From NCBI GenBank assembly GCA_025174535.1, contig JALBUN010000045.1:2294001-2358000 (forward strand): a stretch of DNA of 64,000 nt, given 5' to 3'. Below, piece after piece: positions 10,380 through 23,200 of this stretch. Position 1 is the stretch's first letter. Each line of letters opens with the position of its first letter. The notes under the pieces were generated by a model. It did not search any database. It worked only from the letters and a program-made list of their open reading frames with translations, and had not been told where the DNA came from. Position numbers and translations under genes: made by a program. This DNA is from Cantharellus purpuraceus. Its lineage: Eukaryota; Basidiomycota; Agaricomycetes; Cantharellales; Hydnaceae.

Positions 10380-12838
10380 CACTTGGAAAGGACTAGGGCA
10401 GTTCTAGTCGGGATATAGACCTGCACAGGTTGTTAACCCCAACCCCGATCAGTAAGGTGAAGAAAATATCGTGAGTACCTACCTGAAGCCAGTTTTTTCT
10501 GCCGTTCCATTCAATTGGTGTGGTGAAGAACCTTGTGCTTGTATCAATGCGATCGAAGCCTCCGAACAGCTTTTCATCGCTCGAGAGTACAACGTGATAT
10601 TCGCCTGGTTCTTCCACACCAACGCGATAGTCGGCAAATGATTGTGTAGGGTGAAAATTGAAAACAAAGAGCAGGTCAGCACGCTCGAATACTATCACCT
10701 TGTCACCTTCATGTTTCAGCGAAACGTAGGCAGGCGGTGCACGGAGCCAGTGGAACCTATCCTCGAGATGGTTCATTGCCGCGTCGAAGTCATTCAGATA
10801 CTTGTATCGAAGCAGATGGTCATCTACAATATTCCACTGACGCCTTGCGTAATGAAATGAATTATCATTTCCCTCCCGGGGAAAATCAAGCCACTGGAGC
10901 AGTGTTAAGGCACTTCTTCTCTGAGATATAAAAACTGACTTCTGGGTGTCCAAATTCGTTTCCCTCAAAATTTAAGTAACCTTCTCCCCCAAGAGCGTGG
11001 ACAAGTAAGCTGGTGACCTTCAGTGAGAATACGGAAAAAATTTAATGCCGAGAGCATACCGAATTAGCTTATGAAGAGATAGACCACGCTCGATGACAGG
11101 CGTTAAAGGAGTAAATTCAGACATGTGAGTATCTGCGTCGAGTCAGTATGAATTACGGATGATTGAAAAGACTCTCGCTTACACATTTCCTTGTCCATCA
11201 TCCAGAATGCAAGGGTCTTGTCGCCTACGAGGGCCTGGTCATGACTTTCCGCATATGCCACGCTTTTTTCACCCCAACGGCGGTTTGTAAGTGTATGTAC
11301 GATATCACCCATGCTCCAATCGTCGTCACGTTTGTGCTTGAGCAGCTTGATCCACATGTCTGGTATGGCCATGGAGAGACGGTAGTCAAACCCAATTCCA
11401 CCTTGTGGAACAGGTACACACAAGAGTGGCATACCAGACACATCTTCTGCAATGGTGATCACGGAAGGATAGAGTGTGTGCAGGAGGTCATTAGCCTTGA
11501 GAAACCGGAGAGATCAGTATAGGGTAAATCAGGGGAGATGCAAGGAATCCTACAAGCATCAAGTAAACCACTCCTTCCTCATCTACTCCGCTTCCAAAGT
11601 ATTCGTGATAACCCCCAGAAAAGCCCGTGCCGATGCCATGATGTACGTACATCATGCTTGTCACGCCATCAAATCGGAAGCCATCGAACTGGTATTCATC
11701 CATGTAGTACCGCAAATTGGAGAGTAAAAATCGAAGGACTTCATGGTGCCCATAGTTGAAGAGCCGAGAGTCCCAAAGCTCATGTCGACCCTTGCCACCT
11801 TCATGAAAATACTGATGATCAGTTCCATCGAATTGGTTGAGACCATCGAACACATTTTTGCACGCGTGTGAATGCACAATGTCGAGTAGGACAGTCAGGC
11901 CCATTGAATGGGCCGTATCTATGAGTTCTTTCAGCTCTTCTGGAGTGCCGTAGCGCGAACTTGCAGCAAAGAAACTTGTGACCTGATAACCGAACGCTGA
12001 CAGAGCTGTCAGAACCTGGCACAGCCAGAGGGTCGAGATGACTACGCACAAGCATAATAGGCGTGCTCCATGGTTGCCATTAGTTGGATGACATTATATC
12101 CTAATTTATGAATCCTAGGTAGCATGTCTCTTGTGAACTCCTTATAAGTTCCTACTCTCCCTTCGGTGCTCGAAATGCCAACATGAGCCTCATATATGCG
12201 TACTCCAGAGGGCCGAGGAGGGCGAGGGTGCTTGAAGTTGTATTTGACTTCAGAAGGTGGATTCCAGAAGCGTGCATCGTATACGGGCGACACGGAGAGG
12301 TCTTGTGTAACACGAGTGATCCAGGCTGGCAGACGTTCAATGCGCTCTCCAGAGGGTAAGACAAGAGAGATCTTAGGTGTATACGGTTGTTATGTTGAGC
12401 TAAGTGAAAAAAAAAATTCTTACTTTGAGTTTCGAGTCATGTAAGACAGCTGGTACACCGTTTGTTGCGGGTAAAACAATCTCCCATACACCAAAGTCAT
12501 TTCTCTTCATTGGGTGAGAGGACCTGCTCCAATCATCTTATAACACATTCAAGGTTCTATAAAACGTCATTCGAGAGCAACTTACTGAAATCTCCTATGA
12601 AAAACGCCTCTGTTGCATTGGGAGCCCATTCCCTATACACGATGTCACCATTGGGTTGGACATTGATTCCAAACCTGTGATATCCTTTGGAGAATATGTC
12701 GTATCCACCCTCGTGTAGCTCAATCGTATCCTTCCACTGCTTGAACTTTTCGTAGCGGTGTTGTACAGCAGGAATGAAGGGCTCTAGATAGCCGTCAAGC
12801 GCCAGAATGGTCTGAGCATTGAATAGAGAAGACGACAT
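10380..12838 (-). CDS. GLC3: 1,4-alpha-glucan branching enzyme
   Basis: Glycogen branching enzyme (GH13), which cuts alpha-1,4 chains and rejoins them through alpha-1,6 links; cytosolic. From the N-terminus: the CBM48-linked module ([13 protein letters not shown]...VYREWAPNA), [11 protein letters not shown], the GH13 barrel with [16 protein letters not shown] (nucleophile Asp), IAEDVSGMP (acid/base Glu) and [14 protein letters not shown]. The C-terminal beta domain contains [10 protein letters not shown]. The last exon, reached across an intron near 10430-10490, reads [13 protein letters not shown] then TGA at 10380. Introns split the frame in at least six places. Length matches the eukaryotic family (about 680-700 residues). 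It is divergent from the oxidoreductase gene, with a 191-bp shared upstream region. Confidence 0.93.
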
Positions 12839-13029
12839 GATGGTCGACCTCGAATCAGCTATGAATTAGATCGCACACAAAGTCTTATATCTCGTGTTGG
12901 GATTGAGTTTTGGGGTTGACTGGCACTAGTTAATACCTAGATGTGACGTATTCTGTTTGTAGCGGTATACTCCGGACTGCTTTCTTCGCCGCCTCGTCGC
13001 CACCGCCGCTTGATTAAACCATAGTAGCC

Positions 13030-14525
13030 ATGCCGTCTCATCCCATTCGCACAGCCGTCGTAGGGGTTGGTCTTGCTGGTACCGTATTCCATTTGCCGCT
13101 GTTGGCTGCGCTACCGGATCTCTTCGTGGTTCACACTGTAGTCGAAAGAAACCTACAAGAGCCTGAGAAAGGCGGAAAGGCGCGAAAGTTTGGTCTGAAT
13201 CCTAAGATTGTTGGCACATACGAAGAGGCCCTAGCCGATGCCGAGGTTGAACTGGTCAGATGACCCACTAGGTTGCTTGTTACTTTACCTCAACTAGGGT
13301 CTGTTCAGGTTGTTATAGGCACCCCAAACGCTACACATTATCCTTTCGCAAAGGCAGCACTTGAGGCAGGAAAACATGGTACGACTGCAAGTATTTCTAC
13401 TCTTGGGATCGATCTGGATCTCTCATTGTCTTAGTTCTTGTCGATAAACCTATTACCCCCACCTATCAGGAGGCCATGTCTCTCCAGATTTTAGCCAAAT
13501 CCAAACACCTAGTCCTTTGTGCGCACCTAACAAGCCATAATCATTTGATAGATCATTCAACCTAAGATTCACTTCAGATGCTTTCCATAATCGTCGGTGG
13601 GATTCTGACTTCCTAACTGTGCGGAAATTGATTCAGAGCGGCAGTATGTCGACAGTTTTTGTCCGATTCGGCACTGACAGAGCGTCGGAGCAGCACTGGG
13701 ATATCTAACTGAATTTGAGAGCCAGTATGTTCATCAATTGTTGAAAGCTTCAATTCAGTTTCAACACTTTATAGCTTTGACCGATATCGGACGAGTCTTA
13801 GAGTAAAATGGCACGGGGCAGACGTGCCAGGATCCGGACTGGTATATGACCTGGGATCCCATTTAATAGATCAAGCTCTCGTGCTCTTCGGAAAACCCGA
13901 GAGGGTAACAGCCTTCCTACAGAACCTTGGTCATCTGGGTGATGTCGAGGACAGTGTCAGTATCTCGCTGAAGTCTCATTGATCAGCTTTTTTACCTGTC
14001 GCTCAATAGTTCACGATCTTTCTCCATTATTCCTCTAGTTCTCGGAAGCCTCATCCCATCACTGTCATCCTGCGTGCTCATTTCCTTTCAGCACGAAGTC
14101 CACAATTTCGTTATAGCATAAAGGGAACCCGAGGATCGTATACTAAAGGAGGTCTCGACGTTCAGGAGGATCAGCTTAAGGAAGGTCTTTCTGTCTTTGA
14201 CCCTGCATTTGGAGTGGAGCCCGAAGATATCCACGGCTTGTTGGAGATCCTTCAGCCAGACTCTACTCTTCGGAAGACACGGCAAGTCACATTCCTCGTT
14301 TTTTTGTTAGACTGCCAGCTCATTTTGATTCAATTGAACAGTGTGCCTTCTGAGAAGGGCACGTTCATTTCACTGTATCGAAACCTTGCTGCGGCTATTC
14401 GTGACAGCGCATCACTTGAAGTGGAATGGGAAGAGGCCGCGTCTGTGATCCAGATCATAGAGTTGGCGAAGCAGAGCTCATCAGAGGGAAAGACTGTTGA
14501 TGTGCCAGTCGCACAGCTGAGGTGA
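13030..14525 (+). CDS. Gfo/Idh/MocA-family oxidoreductase
   Basis: NAD(P)-dependent dehydrogenase of unknown substrate, probably a sugar or polyol derivative. The N-terminal Rossmann fold is clear: TAVVGVGLAGTVFHLPLL, then VIGTPNATHYPFAKAALEAGKHV and the family signature VDKPITPTYQEA (Lys of the conserved EKP/DKP-type motif). The C-terminal alpha/beta domain has NRRWDSDFLTVRKLI, LGYLTEFES, GSGLVYDLGSHLIDQALVLFG and GTRGSYTKGGLD, ending with DVPVAQLR. Several introns of about 50-60 nt interrupt the gene (for example 13261-13307, 13380-13433). It resembles fungal proteins related to bacterial YulF/YdgJ and to Gal80-like oxidoreductases. No regulator or pathway partner lies nearby. Confidence 0.85.
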
Positions 14526-14670
14526 AGGGATATGTATACATCGTTATGTGGGTTAGAGCTAAGCAAGAAGAGCCAATTCGAAAGTCATGTGGTGGGCGCT
14601 TGATTAGTACATCTCCACGTCAGTGGCGACCATCGCTAGCTGTCGGCTTACCGCTTCGTGCTCGACGCTC

Positions 14671-16306
14671 ATGACGGTCACCAGTATTGAAGTCCATCTC
14701 CCTTCGTTCTCCCATTCATTTAGCATCTCAGTTCCCTCCGATTCCACTATTATTGATCTCAAGCGTGAGATTTCTAGAACTTGTATCGGTTCTCCCAGCA
14801 CGGCCGGCCAGCGTGTAATTTATAAGGGCAGAGTGCTTGAAGATACAGAGATCGTAAGTCAGGTATGGAAGGTATGTACCTGCGACATATGTTGTGCTGT
14901 AAGGTTCTCACCAGACTGGTAGACAACTGATGAACCTCGTGTATGCCTTCTCGCTGTACACCCATCAGCCTGGACGGCTACTCCTCCAAGCAGTGGGCAG
15001 CGTCCTATCAACGTGGCGCTTCCAATGGATGCAACGTCAAGCCCTCCCCCTTTCCCTCCAGTCAGAGCCGCCTTCGCGAATGTTCCACTAGCTGGTGCCG
15101 GGCGGCGTCCCTCATCATTTTCATATGTCAAATTCATGCATCTTAATGCCCTCCGTGCCCTCTCAGGGGAGCCCCGTATACCCTGGCCTGAACGTTTTAG
15201 TGATCTGGACACTGCCCGCGCCCTCGCAAGGATGGGGATCGAAGGAACTGGTCATGGCTGGCCATCTATCCTAAATGAAGACTTCCCTGTCAACTCGCTG
15301 GAACAGGGTGAGGGTGTCAAGTATGTCAGCGTTAACATAGAGTAAGTCCTTTCTTTTCAGCTCTCTTCATTCGTCTGAAAGGGATACCAGCGGTTTTCAC
15401 TACCTAAGCTTAGCAACTCCAGATGCAACGCCGACTGCTGTCCAAGTGCACGCATTCCGTGTCCTCAGCTACACATTTCCTCTCCTTTCAGTTCACCCTC
15501 AATCGCTTCCGCAGCTGAGCAACCCGCTGCAGGTGAATGCCATACCTCGCCCTATTGCTCCACTTGGCGGCTTACACATACGGGGGGCCTTTCATCTGCC
15601 AATCCGTCCCCTTATTGTTCCCCTCATTTTCCTGACTATTCGCACCACTCTTCTTCTCTACTTCTTCCAGCCAGCACGGAAACCTTTATTTGGACTAATG
15701 GTGTTGGTCTGGGTTGCATGGGAGGTGATAAGCGCTATTCGTGGAGCACTAGGGGCAGACAATGGCAATGCGAACGGTCTCCATAATAATCGAGTCGACA
15801 ACGCGGGGAATGTCAATGGTCCTGCTGGGGGCGAGGGGGCTGCAGCGCAGGCACGACCCGGTACCAATAACAATGCTACTCAACCAGCAGCTCCGACGTC
15901 TCAAGAAGCCATTCTTAATCGCCTTGCGCAACTCAATCTCTCTTCCGAAGCTCGCTTCGTTGAGCCAGACGCTACACCGAGCCCGAATGCGCCCCCTCCC
16001 AGTCTAGCACACAAAATTAAGATGTTTTGTGCCCTCTTTTTCTTAACCTTGCATCCCGCGATCTGGGACAGGAGGCGTACTGCTTTGCGGGCGAGAGAGG
16101 GCCGCGTACGCGAAGAAGCAAGAACTCGTGAGGCGCGTGCATTGCAGCGTGAGCGAGAGCGCGCAGAACGTGAGGAGAACCAACGGCGTGGGGTGGAAAC
16201 CGAAAGCACCCCAGAGATATCTGAGACATCATCTTCTACTTCAAAGCCGTTCTGGGTGGCTGAGTATGTACAACGTGTGCAGTCAGGTGATTGGGTAGAT
16301 GAGTAG
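14671..16306 (+). CDS. UBL-domain membrane protein, HERP-like
   Basis: Predicted 511-residue protein from three exons (14671-14871, 14923-15341, 15391-16306; frames join exactly). Residues 1-85 form a ubiquitin-like fold: SIEVHLPSFSHSFSISVPSD, TIIDLKREIS, RVIYKGRVLED, and after the intron PRVCLLAVHPSAW. The middle is Pro/Ser-rich, then a conserved-looking segment VSVNIDGFHYLSLATPDATP. A hydrophobic pair of helices (PLIVPLIFLTIRTTLLLYFF and LMVLVWVAWEVISAIRGAL) is followed by an Asn/Gly/Ala-rich linker, another hydrophobic stretch near KIKMFCALFF and a long Arg/Glu-rich coiled-coil-like tail. UBL plus membrane helices suggests an ER-associated degradation factor of the HERPUD/Dsc type; this is inference from layout, not close similarity. 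Confidence 0.7.
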
Positions 16307-16441
16307 TGGGCAGCTGTTTGAGTTCTGAAGGGAGGTTGCGGATTTTTGAATTATACGGGGAGAACATGTTTATGATGCGTGCGTGCGTTGAATACCGAGT
16401 AGTAAAGCACATAGGAGGGATTGATTATATACAAGTATCCG

Positions 16442-18299
16442 TCAATCATCCTTGTGCATGACGACACGCATCGTCCAATTAGGGATGTCCTCATCAGGAT
16501 ATTCGTCAGCCCATCGAATGTCTTCTTCCCAACCTTTGACGCTCGCTTTCAGTTGTTGTTCAACAGCTACAGTTTCGCCGTTCCATTCATCAACATCAAC
16601 ATCCTCTTCCTCTGCTCTCGTCTTGCGCGCTGTAATGTGTTCTTCATCCTCCTGTAGGCCCAGAGGAAAACATCAACCCAGCTACTTGGAGGCGTAAATT
16701 CCGAAGGCGTACGCACGATGTCAAATTCGTCCTCCTTCTCGACATACTCTATATTTTCATCTAGCTCCTCAAAATCGCCCGCAAAGGCGCTCCATTTCTC
16801 GAGCGTGGGGCAATGCCAGATAAGGATATTACCTTGATTCGTCGTTGACGCCATGGCTGGCTTGTTGGGATGCCACTACAATGTCAATCAAAATATCGGT
16901 GAACGATGAATTTAGCAAGAACCATCCCTCGTCACCTGAACGTCAACCAGCGGCTCTCGACCACCCTCTAATGTCTCATGAAATACGCCCTCCTGAGACA
17001 AATCCCACACATAGATTTTGTGCTTTGCTGCGTCCGCTGCGCCAGCAATCACCCATTCAGCATCATTGCTGTACCCAATGCCGTTCCATGAGACCTTGTC
17101 AACAGGATCAGCAAACTTGTACAATGGCTCGATGTCCTGTTCGATGTACTCGGATGCCGCCTCCGATTCGGCCGAGGGGGGTTGGTAGACAGGCACTTCG
17201 AAGTGACGAATCATGCGGTCTGCAGAGTTTGTGAGGAGGAAGCTGTATGGACGAAGGTATAAATTAAGAGATATAATGAGCAGGATAAAAAGGCTTACCG
17301 ACCACAATGACTAAGTTTAAGTTGTTTTATGGAGAGTGCGCCATTGACTCGATGTCGTGCGATCATCTATATATCTGTATGTAAACATTTAACACGAACG
17401 TGATCATGCACCCTGCGACGCACCCGCTTCGTGCGTGTGCTGAACACCAACACATAACCTAACGATGTTCCTGCGAAAACAAGCCTACCAGTAGGGTCGA
17501 ATACAGCGCACTTGATGGCAGAGCTATAGAAGTAAGTCAGGGAAGGACACGACGCGCAATCAAGCTAGTAGACAAACTGCGGCCGCGCACTTCTCTGCGC
17601 CTCATCTTCATCGCTCTCATAAACGATTTCACATAGCTCCATACGGGACGTCTGTCCCGCTCGCGCATCATCTAAGAACAGCTCGCCTGTTGCGAGCACT
17701 GCGAGGACGATATTACTTAATGGTAGACAATCATGAGCTGCCGTCTCTTGAACGACAGAAGCGCATGCATGCACACACGTACCTGTTGCGCGGGTGGAAT
17801 CTAGCACGCACCACGGGGACGTCGAACCGGATCGTGCGGCTGCGCTGCAACGGTTCGAGGTTGGAAGCGAGATCCCATACAATGCAGTTCCAGTCCTGTG
17901 ACGCCGTCAGAACATACCGCGAGTTGCGTGACCAGCTTTGCATGGCATAGGTGAGGATCGTTGAGATGAGTAAGAATCAAGCAGCCAAGAGTAAGAAGAC
18001 ATAAATGTAGAAACATAAACTCTCACTCAATATCTACAATCGTCCTTACATGCCCTTCTAACAGCCGCGCATGCGACATGGTATCCAAATCCCACACAAC
18101 AGCGACAGAATCCGAACGTGCAGTTGCGATGTACCTCCCTGTCGTATCAAAACGTGCAAAGTACGCGGAAGCCACCAACGATGCTTGAATTGCTTTCGGG
18201 ATGCGGAAGGCGAAGTGATCTGCCAGTCGGTGGGAGAGATGTCATCTATGTATGAGGATAATGGAGGAGGTCGGTCTTACTTAGCAGAGGCATCTTCAT
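16442..18299 (-). CDS. SWD1: COMPASS subunit Swd1/RbBP5
   Basis: WD40-repeat scaffold of the histone H3K4 methyltransferase complex COMPASS; nuclear. The start at 18299 (MKMPLL) joins across a 61-nt intron (18220-18280) to FAFRIPKAIQASLVASAYF. Repeats include RFDTTGRYIATARSDSVAVV, SRNSRYVLTASQDWNCIVWD, FDVPVVRARFHP, LATGELFLDD, SADRMIRHFEVP and VDKVSWNGIGYS, then AAKHKIYVWDLSQEG, ELVDVQ-type and NQGNILIWHCP. The blade order and the acidic hinge ENIEYVEKEDEFDI are diagnostic for Swd1/RbBP5. The C-terminal exon, after an intron at 16652-16716 with donor GTGCGT, reads EDEEHITARKTRAEEED and ends WTMRVVMHKDD. No part of the beta-propeller appears missing. Confidence 0.9.
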
Positions 18300-18678
18300 G
18301 CTCCAGGGATCTTTTATTACATATGTCGCGAATGCGGTTGTGGCTTCGGCGCTAAGTTCCCAAGCAGCTTGTATTGGCACAGCGGGCATCACTGTTCATT
18401 TCTCCGATGCTCGAGTCATACAAAGATATCAAGAGACGCTGAATTTATTCGTAAACAAGGTCTCACAGGCGGCCGTCGTCTGTGATGCTGAAGGGCTCTT
18501 ATGGCAGCAACACAAGTCCCTGCACGGCCAAAGCCCATGTACCTATAGCTAGTAGATGTCATTATATGTTGACGTCGATACAATATTGGGTTAAATGTCA
18601 TTCATCTGTTGGTGTTGCTTCCTGGTTCACACATTTTTCAAGCATTATCTCTCTGGACGTGACACTACGACAGTTTGG
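18300..18678. other. Intergenic, SWD1 upstream / RRP8 downstream
   Basis: 379 bp between the start of SWD1 and the stop of RRP8, both on the minus strand. It presumably holds the RRP8 3' UTR and the SWD1 promoter. Short plus-strand frames here show no family features. I see no repeat or RNA gene. Confidence 0.5.
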
Positions 18679-20055
18679 TCATCTTCGTTTGTACTCACAA
18701 GGCTGCAGCACTCTATGCCTCGCTCGTAGATCCTTCCATTTCTTGCTGCTTAATAGAGGGCGAGGGGCCTTTTGGAAGTCGAAAAGAGTGAAGTGTGTAT
18801 TCGAGTCGTCCTACATAGAACAACAATGCTTCAAGCGTGTCTCTTCAATGCCAAAGGCTTCTTACCTCGCCCTTTAGTTTGAATCCAAGATCAGTTATAA
18901 GAATGATAAATTCATTCAAGTTCGTGAACCGACTGGCAACTTCGGCGATCTTCAATTCTCCCCTACGCAAAAACAGTCACGAAAAAGTAAAGTATGGTTG
19001 TATGCTCACCCTGATCGCAGAACACGCCACGCTTCCCGTATGCAATTTATCCAGTCCAGACTCATGAGACTGAGTGCACAAATGCAGACATCAACAATCT
19101 GGCCTTGATTGCCATCAGTTGAGTCCTCCGTGCCCGGCAATGGAATCCTCTCGCACACATCTGCTTCAAGAACATATGCACCATCTGATACGAGGTCGAA
19201 TGATAACACGCAATAGCCTTTTGGGACAAGTGCTTGAGCGAGCGCGGCATCCCCGCAGCCTAAATCAGCGATGACGGTTCCTCGCGGGTACGAGGACAGC
19301 AAGGAAATGTAATGATTCACTGGGTTGCTTGGCCAGGAGCGGACTTGTTGTCGGAAACCTGTATGATACTACGATGACAAATAAGTGGGTCAGCAGTGGT
19401 ACTGAACATCATACGAACAGAAGTACCTCCTCATAAAGTTTTGGGTCCTCTCTCATCAGCCTATGTCCATCAACGCTTCCGGTAGTGTATAAAATTTCGT
19501 TTATCCATCTATACTATTCCATTAGAACACGAGAAACGTCAAGGACTAACTGCACCTAAATCGTGCACCTTCGAGAGTATCTTTCATGCTAGCTTGTAGG
19601 GAAGTCAGGCCAGTAGATGACTCAATGGTTCGGCTAAGCTTTTTCTTTTGGTGCGGTGAGGGAGCATCCTCAGTGGCAGATGGCGTTCCAGGCCTTTTCT
19701 TCTTGGCACGCTTCGGAGGGGGTGGCTTTGTGCTGTTGGATGGTTTCTTGACTTCCATCTCATAGTCCTTGTCTAGCGCCCGTACTTTCGCTTGCAACTG
19801 TGCTCCAGAATTGTTTGCAGTAGATGTGTGTTCAGCCCGCTGTCCTTTCCTCTGCCCTCTCCTCTGTTCATCTCGTGACCTAAGGGCACCCTTTTCCACC
19901 TTCCGCATCAGCTTCTCAATATTCACCTGGGCCAATTGAACCGTCTTGCTCGCATCGTTCGCAGGTCTTTTACGCTTTTTGGATGTTTCTGTCGAAGGGT
20001 CTGCAATGGCTGTTGGGGAGGGAATATTCCAGCCTTTGACTTCGAAAAGAGACAT
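18679..20055 (-). CDS. RRP8: 25S rRNA m1A methyltransferase Rrp8
   Basis: Nucleolar SAM-dependent enzyme that makes N1-methyladenosine in 25S rRNA. The start is ATG 20055 (MSLFEVKGWNIP); the longer frame upstream begins with TTG. Residues 1-165 are lysine-rich and disordered (KKRKRPAND, PKRAKKKRPG), as usual for the nucleolar extension. The Rossmann domain follows: WINEILYTTGS, EYHTGFRQQVRSWPSNPV, motif I VIADLGCGDAALAQALVP, SFDLVSDGAYVLEADV, then VDVCICALSLMSLDW and EAWRVLRSG, ELKIAEVASRF, DLGFKLKGE. The final exon DDSNTHFTLFDFQKAPRP ends at 18679. Introns are 50-60 nt. It is head-to-head with MET10 (152 bp apart). Confidence 0.9.
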
Positions 20056-20207
20056 GCTGGACCTATCCAATTTATAAACGAAAGCGATGGGTTGTCAGAG
20101 GTAAAAGAATCTGATCACGTGATCAAGATGGTGGGATTGCGCCATAGGTCAAAAGTATGTAATTATATATGCGTAGCGTACACCGCTTTGGAAACTTTGA
20201 CCCAACA

Positions 20208-23200
20208 ATGTCCTTTTCACCCAGCCTCAAAGTCGCCAGTTCCTCTTCAAAGTCCAAGGTCGCCGCTGACTTACTCATGAGTTTTGACAAGTCACATAGT
20301 CTAGATACGACCGCTTACTCAGTCATAGAATGCATTGCCTCGCATTCCAGCTCAACCGTATTCTCTTACGATCTAGCAGAGTATTCAGGATTTGGTACGT
20401 GGACCAAGGAATGGGCCTCAACCGACCCCAAGGCAGCGAAATTCGTGCCTCTCCAGACGCGTACTGGAGCAGGTTTGACTTTGGTAGGGAGATTATCTGA
20501 GGGAACAAGCAAAGACGTGCATAATGGAATGCCGTTGACCGCGTACACGACGCCTGGTGGCCTGGCGCAAATGTTCCCCGCCTTAGCTCTACTTCCCAAA
20601 CCAACAATCGCTAGTCGACTCGTGATCCAGCTAGCAAGCATAACTCCTGTAGCACCCGACCTCGTGCTCTCCCCAACACTGTCTCCAGCATTCAGCGCCC
20701 TCTTCTCTCTGCCGGCCTCATTCGCTGTGATATTGTCCTCGACTCCGCAGGAGGCTGTTGAGCTTGCGTTTCTGGCATACCGGCTTCCCCATCTTCATGT
20801 TGTGCATGTTTTCGATCATCACAGTTCAGCACGCGAGACCACGCACCTGGTGCTCCCTTCACAGACGATTAGCCCTGGCATGTCTCTCCATAACGCATGT
20901 TCTGACTTCGGATACGGCTTCTTTGATTATGCCGGCGATAACGAGGCGCACACCGTTGTTGTACTTCTCAACGGGCCCCTTGCTACTGCGGCCAAGACAT
21001 TGGTTGCTCAAATAACCGGATTAGGAATATTAGTCGTCCGCGTTCTTCGCCCGTGGGATGAGAAGATGTTTCGCATGGCGCTACCCACGACGGTAAGAGC
21101 GGTACATGTGATAGACGATGTCCCTTCGGAAACAACCCAGGGTGGTTTGTTTGTGGACGTTTTCTCTTCTCTTTTCGATCCCACTTTTTCAAATTCGCCT
21201 ACTGTTCAAAGTCATCGGAACACTCCCCAAAGGATCCAGCAGCACCTCTCCTCCCCGAGCAGGTTTACATCCTTCCTCCTTAACCTTCTTCCCCCAGCTC
21301 TTCAAATTTCTCCGGTTGTTCCAACTTTGGCTGTCACTCCAACCTTGAAGAAACTATTGTTCTTCTCTACAGCCAACAATAGTACTTCCGGTCTTCCCTT
21401 AATCGTCAAGGACTCGTTTCTCTCGCACCGTTCCATAAAGACGCGTCACTTGCGCGATCATGACACGTTTTCTAGGTCTGGGGGCGTAACAGTCGATCGC
21501 GTGATGCTGTCAGCCAAGTCAGATCTTGACGATCATATACCCATGCCGTTTTTACTTCCTCTGGACATTTCCGTCTCCTCTGAGACGGAAGGCCTGGCAG
21601 ACTTTATTGGCGTCCTGGATCAGACGCTTCTCAAGTCACATTCTATTCTAAAGTATGCGCGATGTAGAGCTCCAGTGCTGATATCTACCAACTGGACCTC
21701 TGACGATTTTTTGACAAGCATTCCACCCGAGACGTTAGCTCTCATTCGGGAGCGTGACCTTCGCATTTACATGCTCGATGCTAAAGGGCTTGCAAGTGAA
21801 CTTCTCCCAAACGTGGATGACTCTATAAGGAGTGGTATGGAGAAGGCTATGGGCTATCTCGCTTTCATGAGGTTATATATAGGCAAAGGAGATACGGCTG
21901 GCAAGCAGATTCTGGAACAGCTTGCTCGATTGATATTCGGCAGCGCCGTGGAGGGTATCGATCTAGGCATTATTTGCACTCAATCCTGGGATGCCTTAGA
22001 GTGCGTAGCAATCCCCACAGAGGAGACGAGGTCTGATACTCCCAATAATCCCGAAGTTAAGGTTGTGGCGCTGAAGGAATTTGAGTTCAATACCGTGGAA
22101 CAAGGAGGTAACATCTACGATCTCGAAACAGACAAACCGATGGTTAGCGCTTGGCATGATGCAGCCAAGCATATCATCTTTCGTGAGGCATTTGCTCCGC
22201 CATCTCCAACAGAAGAAGAGGGATCTCCACAAGTCCCAGCGCTCCGACCTGACCTTCCTGAGCATACTTTCCTTGTTACCACAATGGTTAACCGACGTCT
22301 TACGCCAAAAGATTACGACCGAAATGTCTTTCATCTCGAATTTGACACCGAAGGCACGGGTCTCAAGTACGCAATTGGAGAAGCGCTCGGAATACATGGA
22401 TGGAATGACGCAGGAGATGTTCTCGAATTCTGCAAGTGGTATGGCGTAGATCCTGAACAGCTTATAACTATTCCTGTATTGGGTCGAGGGAACGGAAAGG
22501 AGAAGCTCGTGCACACGAGGACAGTTTTCCAAGCACTGCAACAGCAGGTTGACATTTTTGGTCGCCCGCCTAAGTCGTTCTATGCAGCGCTCTCCACATA
22601 TGCACAGCTGCGCAGCGAACAGATGGCACTGCATTTCATTTCATCTGCTGAAGGCTCTTCGTCGTTTAGGAAATTGGCCGAGAAAGACACTGTGACATTT
22701 GCAGACGTTTTGAAAGCGTACAGGAGCGCCAAACCTCCCCTCGCAGAGCTATGCGAACTCGTGGGCGACATTAGTCCCCGACATTATAGTATTGCCAGTT
22801 CACAAGCAGCAGTAGGTGACCGTGTGGATCTACTGGTTGTCACTGTTGACTGGGTGACGCCTAGCGGTGAGCTTGACTTGCCGTATCTTCATACTCCTTC
22901 TGACATTGTCGTGCGCAGGTTCAACTCGATATGGGCAGTGCACGCGCTATCTAGCTGGCTTGAAAGTTGGCCAGCAGGTCACTGTGTCCATCAAGCCAAG
23001 TGTCATGAAGGTGCGCATAATAAAGCTAGTCCTTGCCTACTTTCTAACCGGCGACATAGTTGCCTCCGAATCCTATGCAACCAATCATCATGGCAGGTCT
23101 TGGAACAGGGTGAGCCATCTTGTCTGAACTCTATCCAGCTCATGTTAATATGACCTAGTGCCGCTCCCTTCCGGGCCTTCATGCAACACCGCGCCTGGCT

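Noticed and set aside
11491..12051. Separate alpha-amylase gene
   Set aside because: The frame is the central barrel exon of the branching enzyme; flanking exons join to it.
21996..22634. 212-codon minus-strand frame
   Set aside because: Antisense shadow of the MET10 FAD domain, which is strongly conserved on the plus strand.
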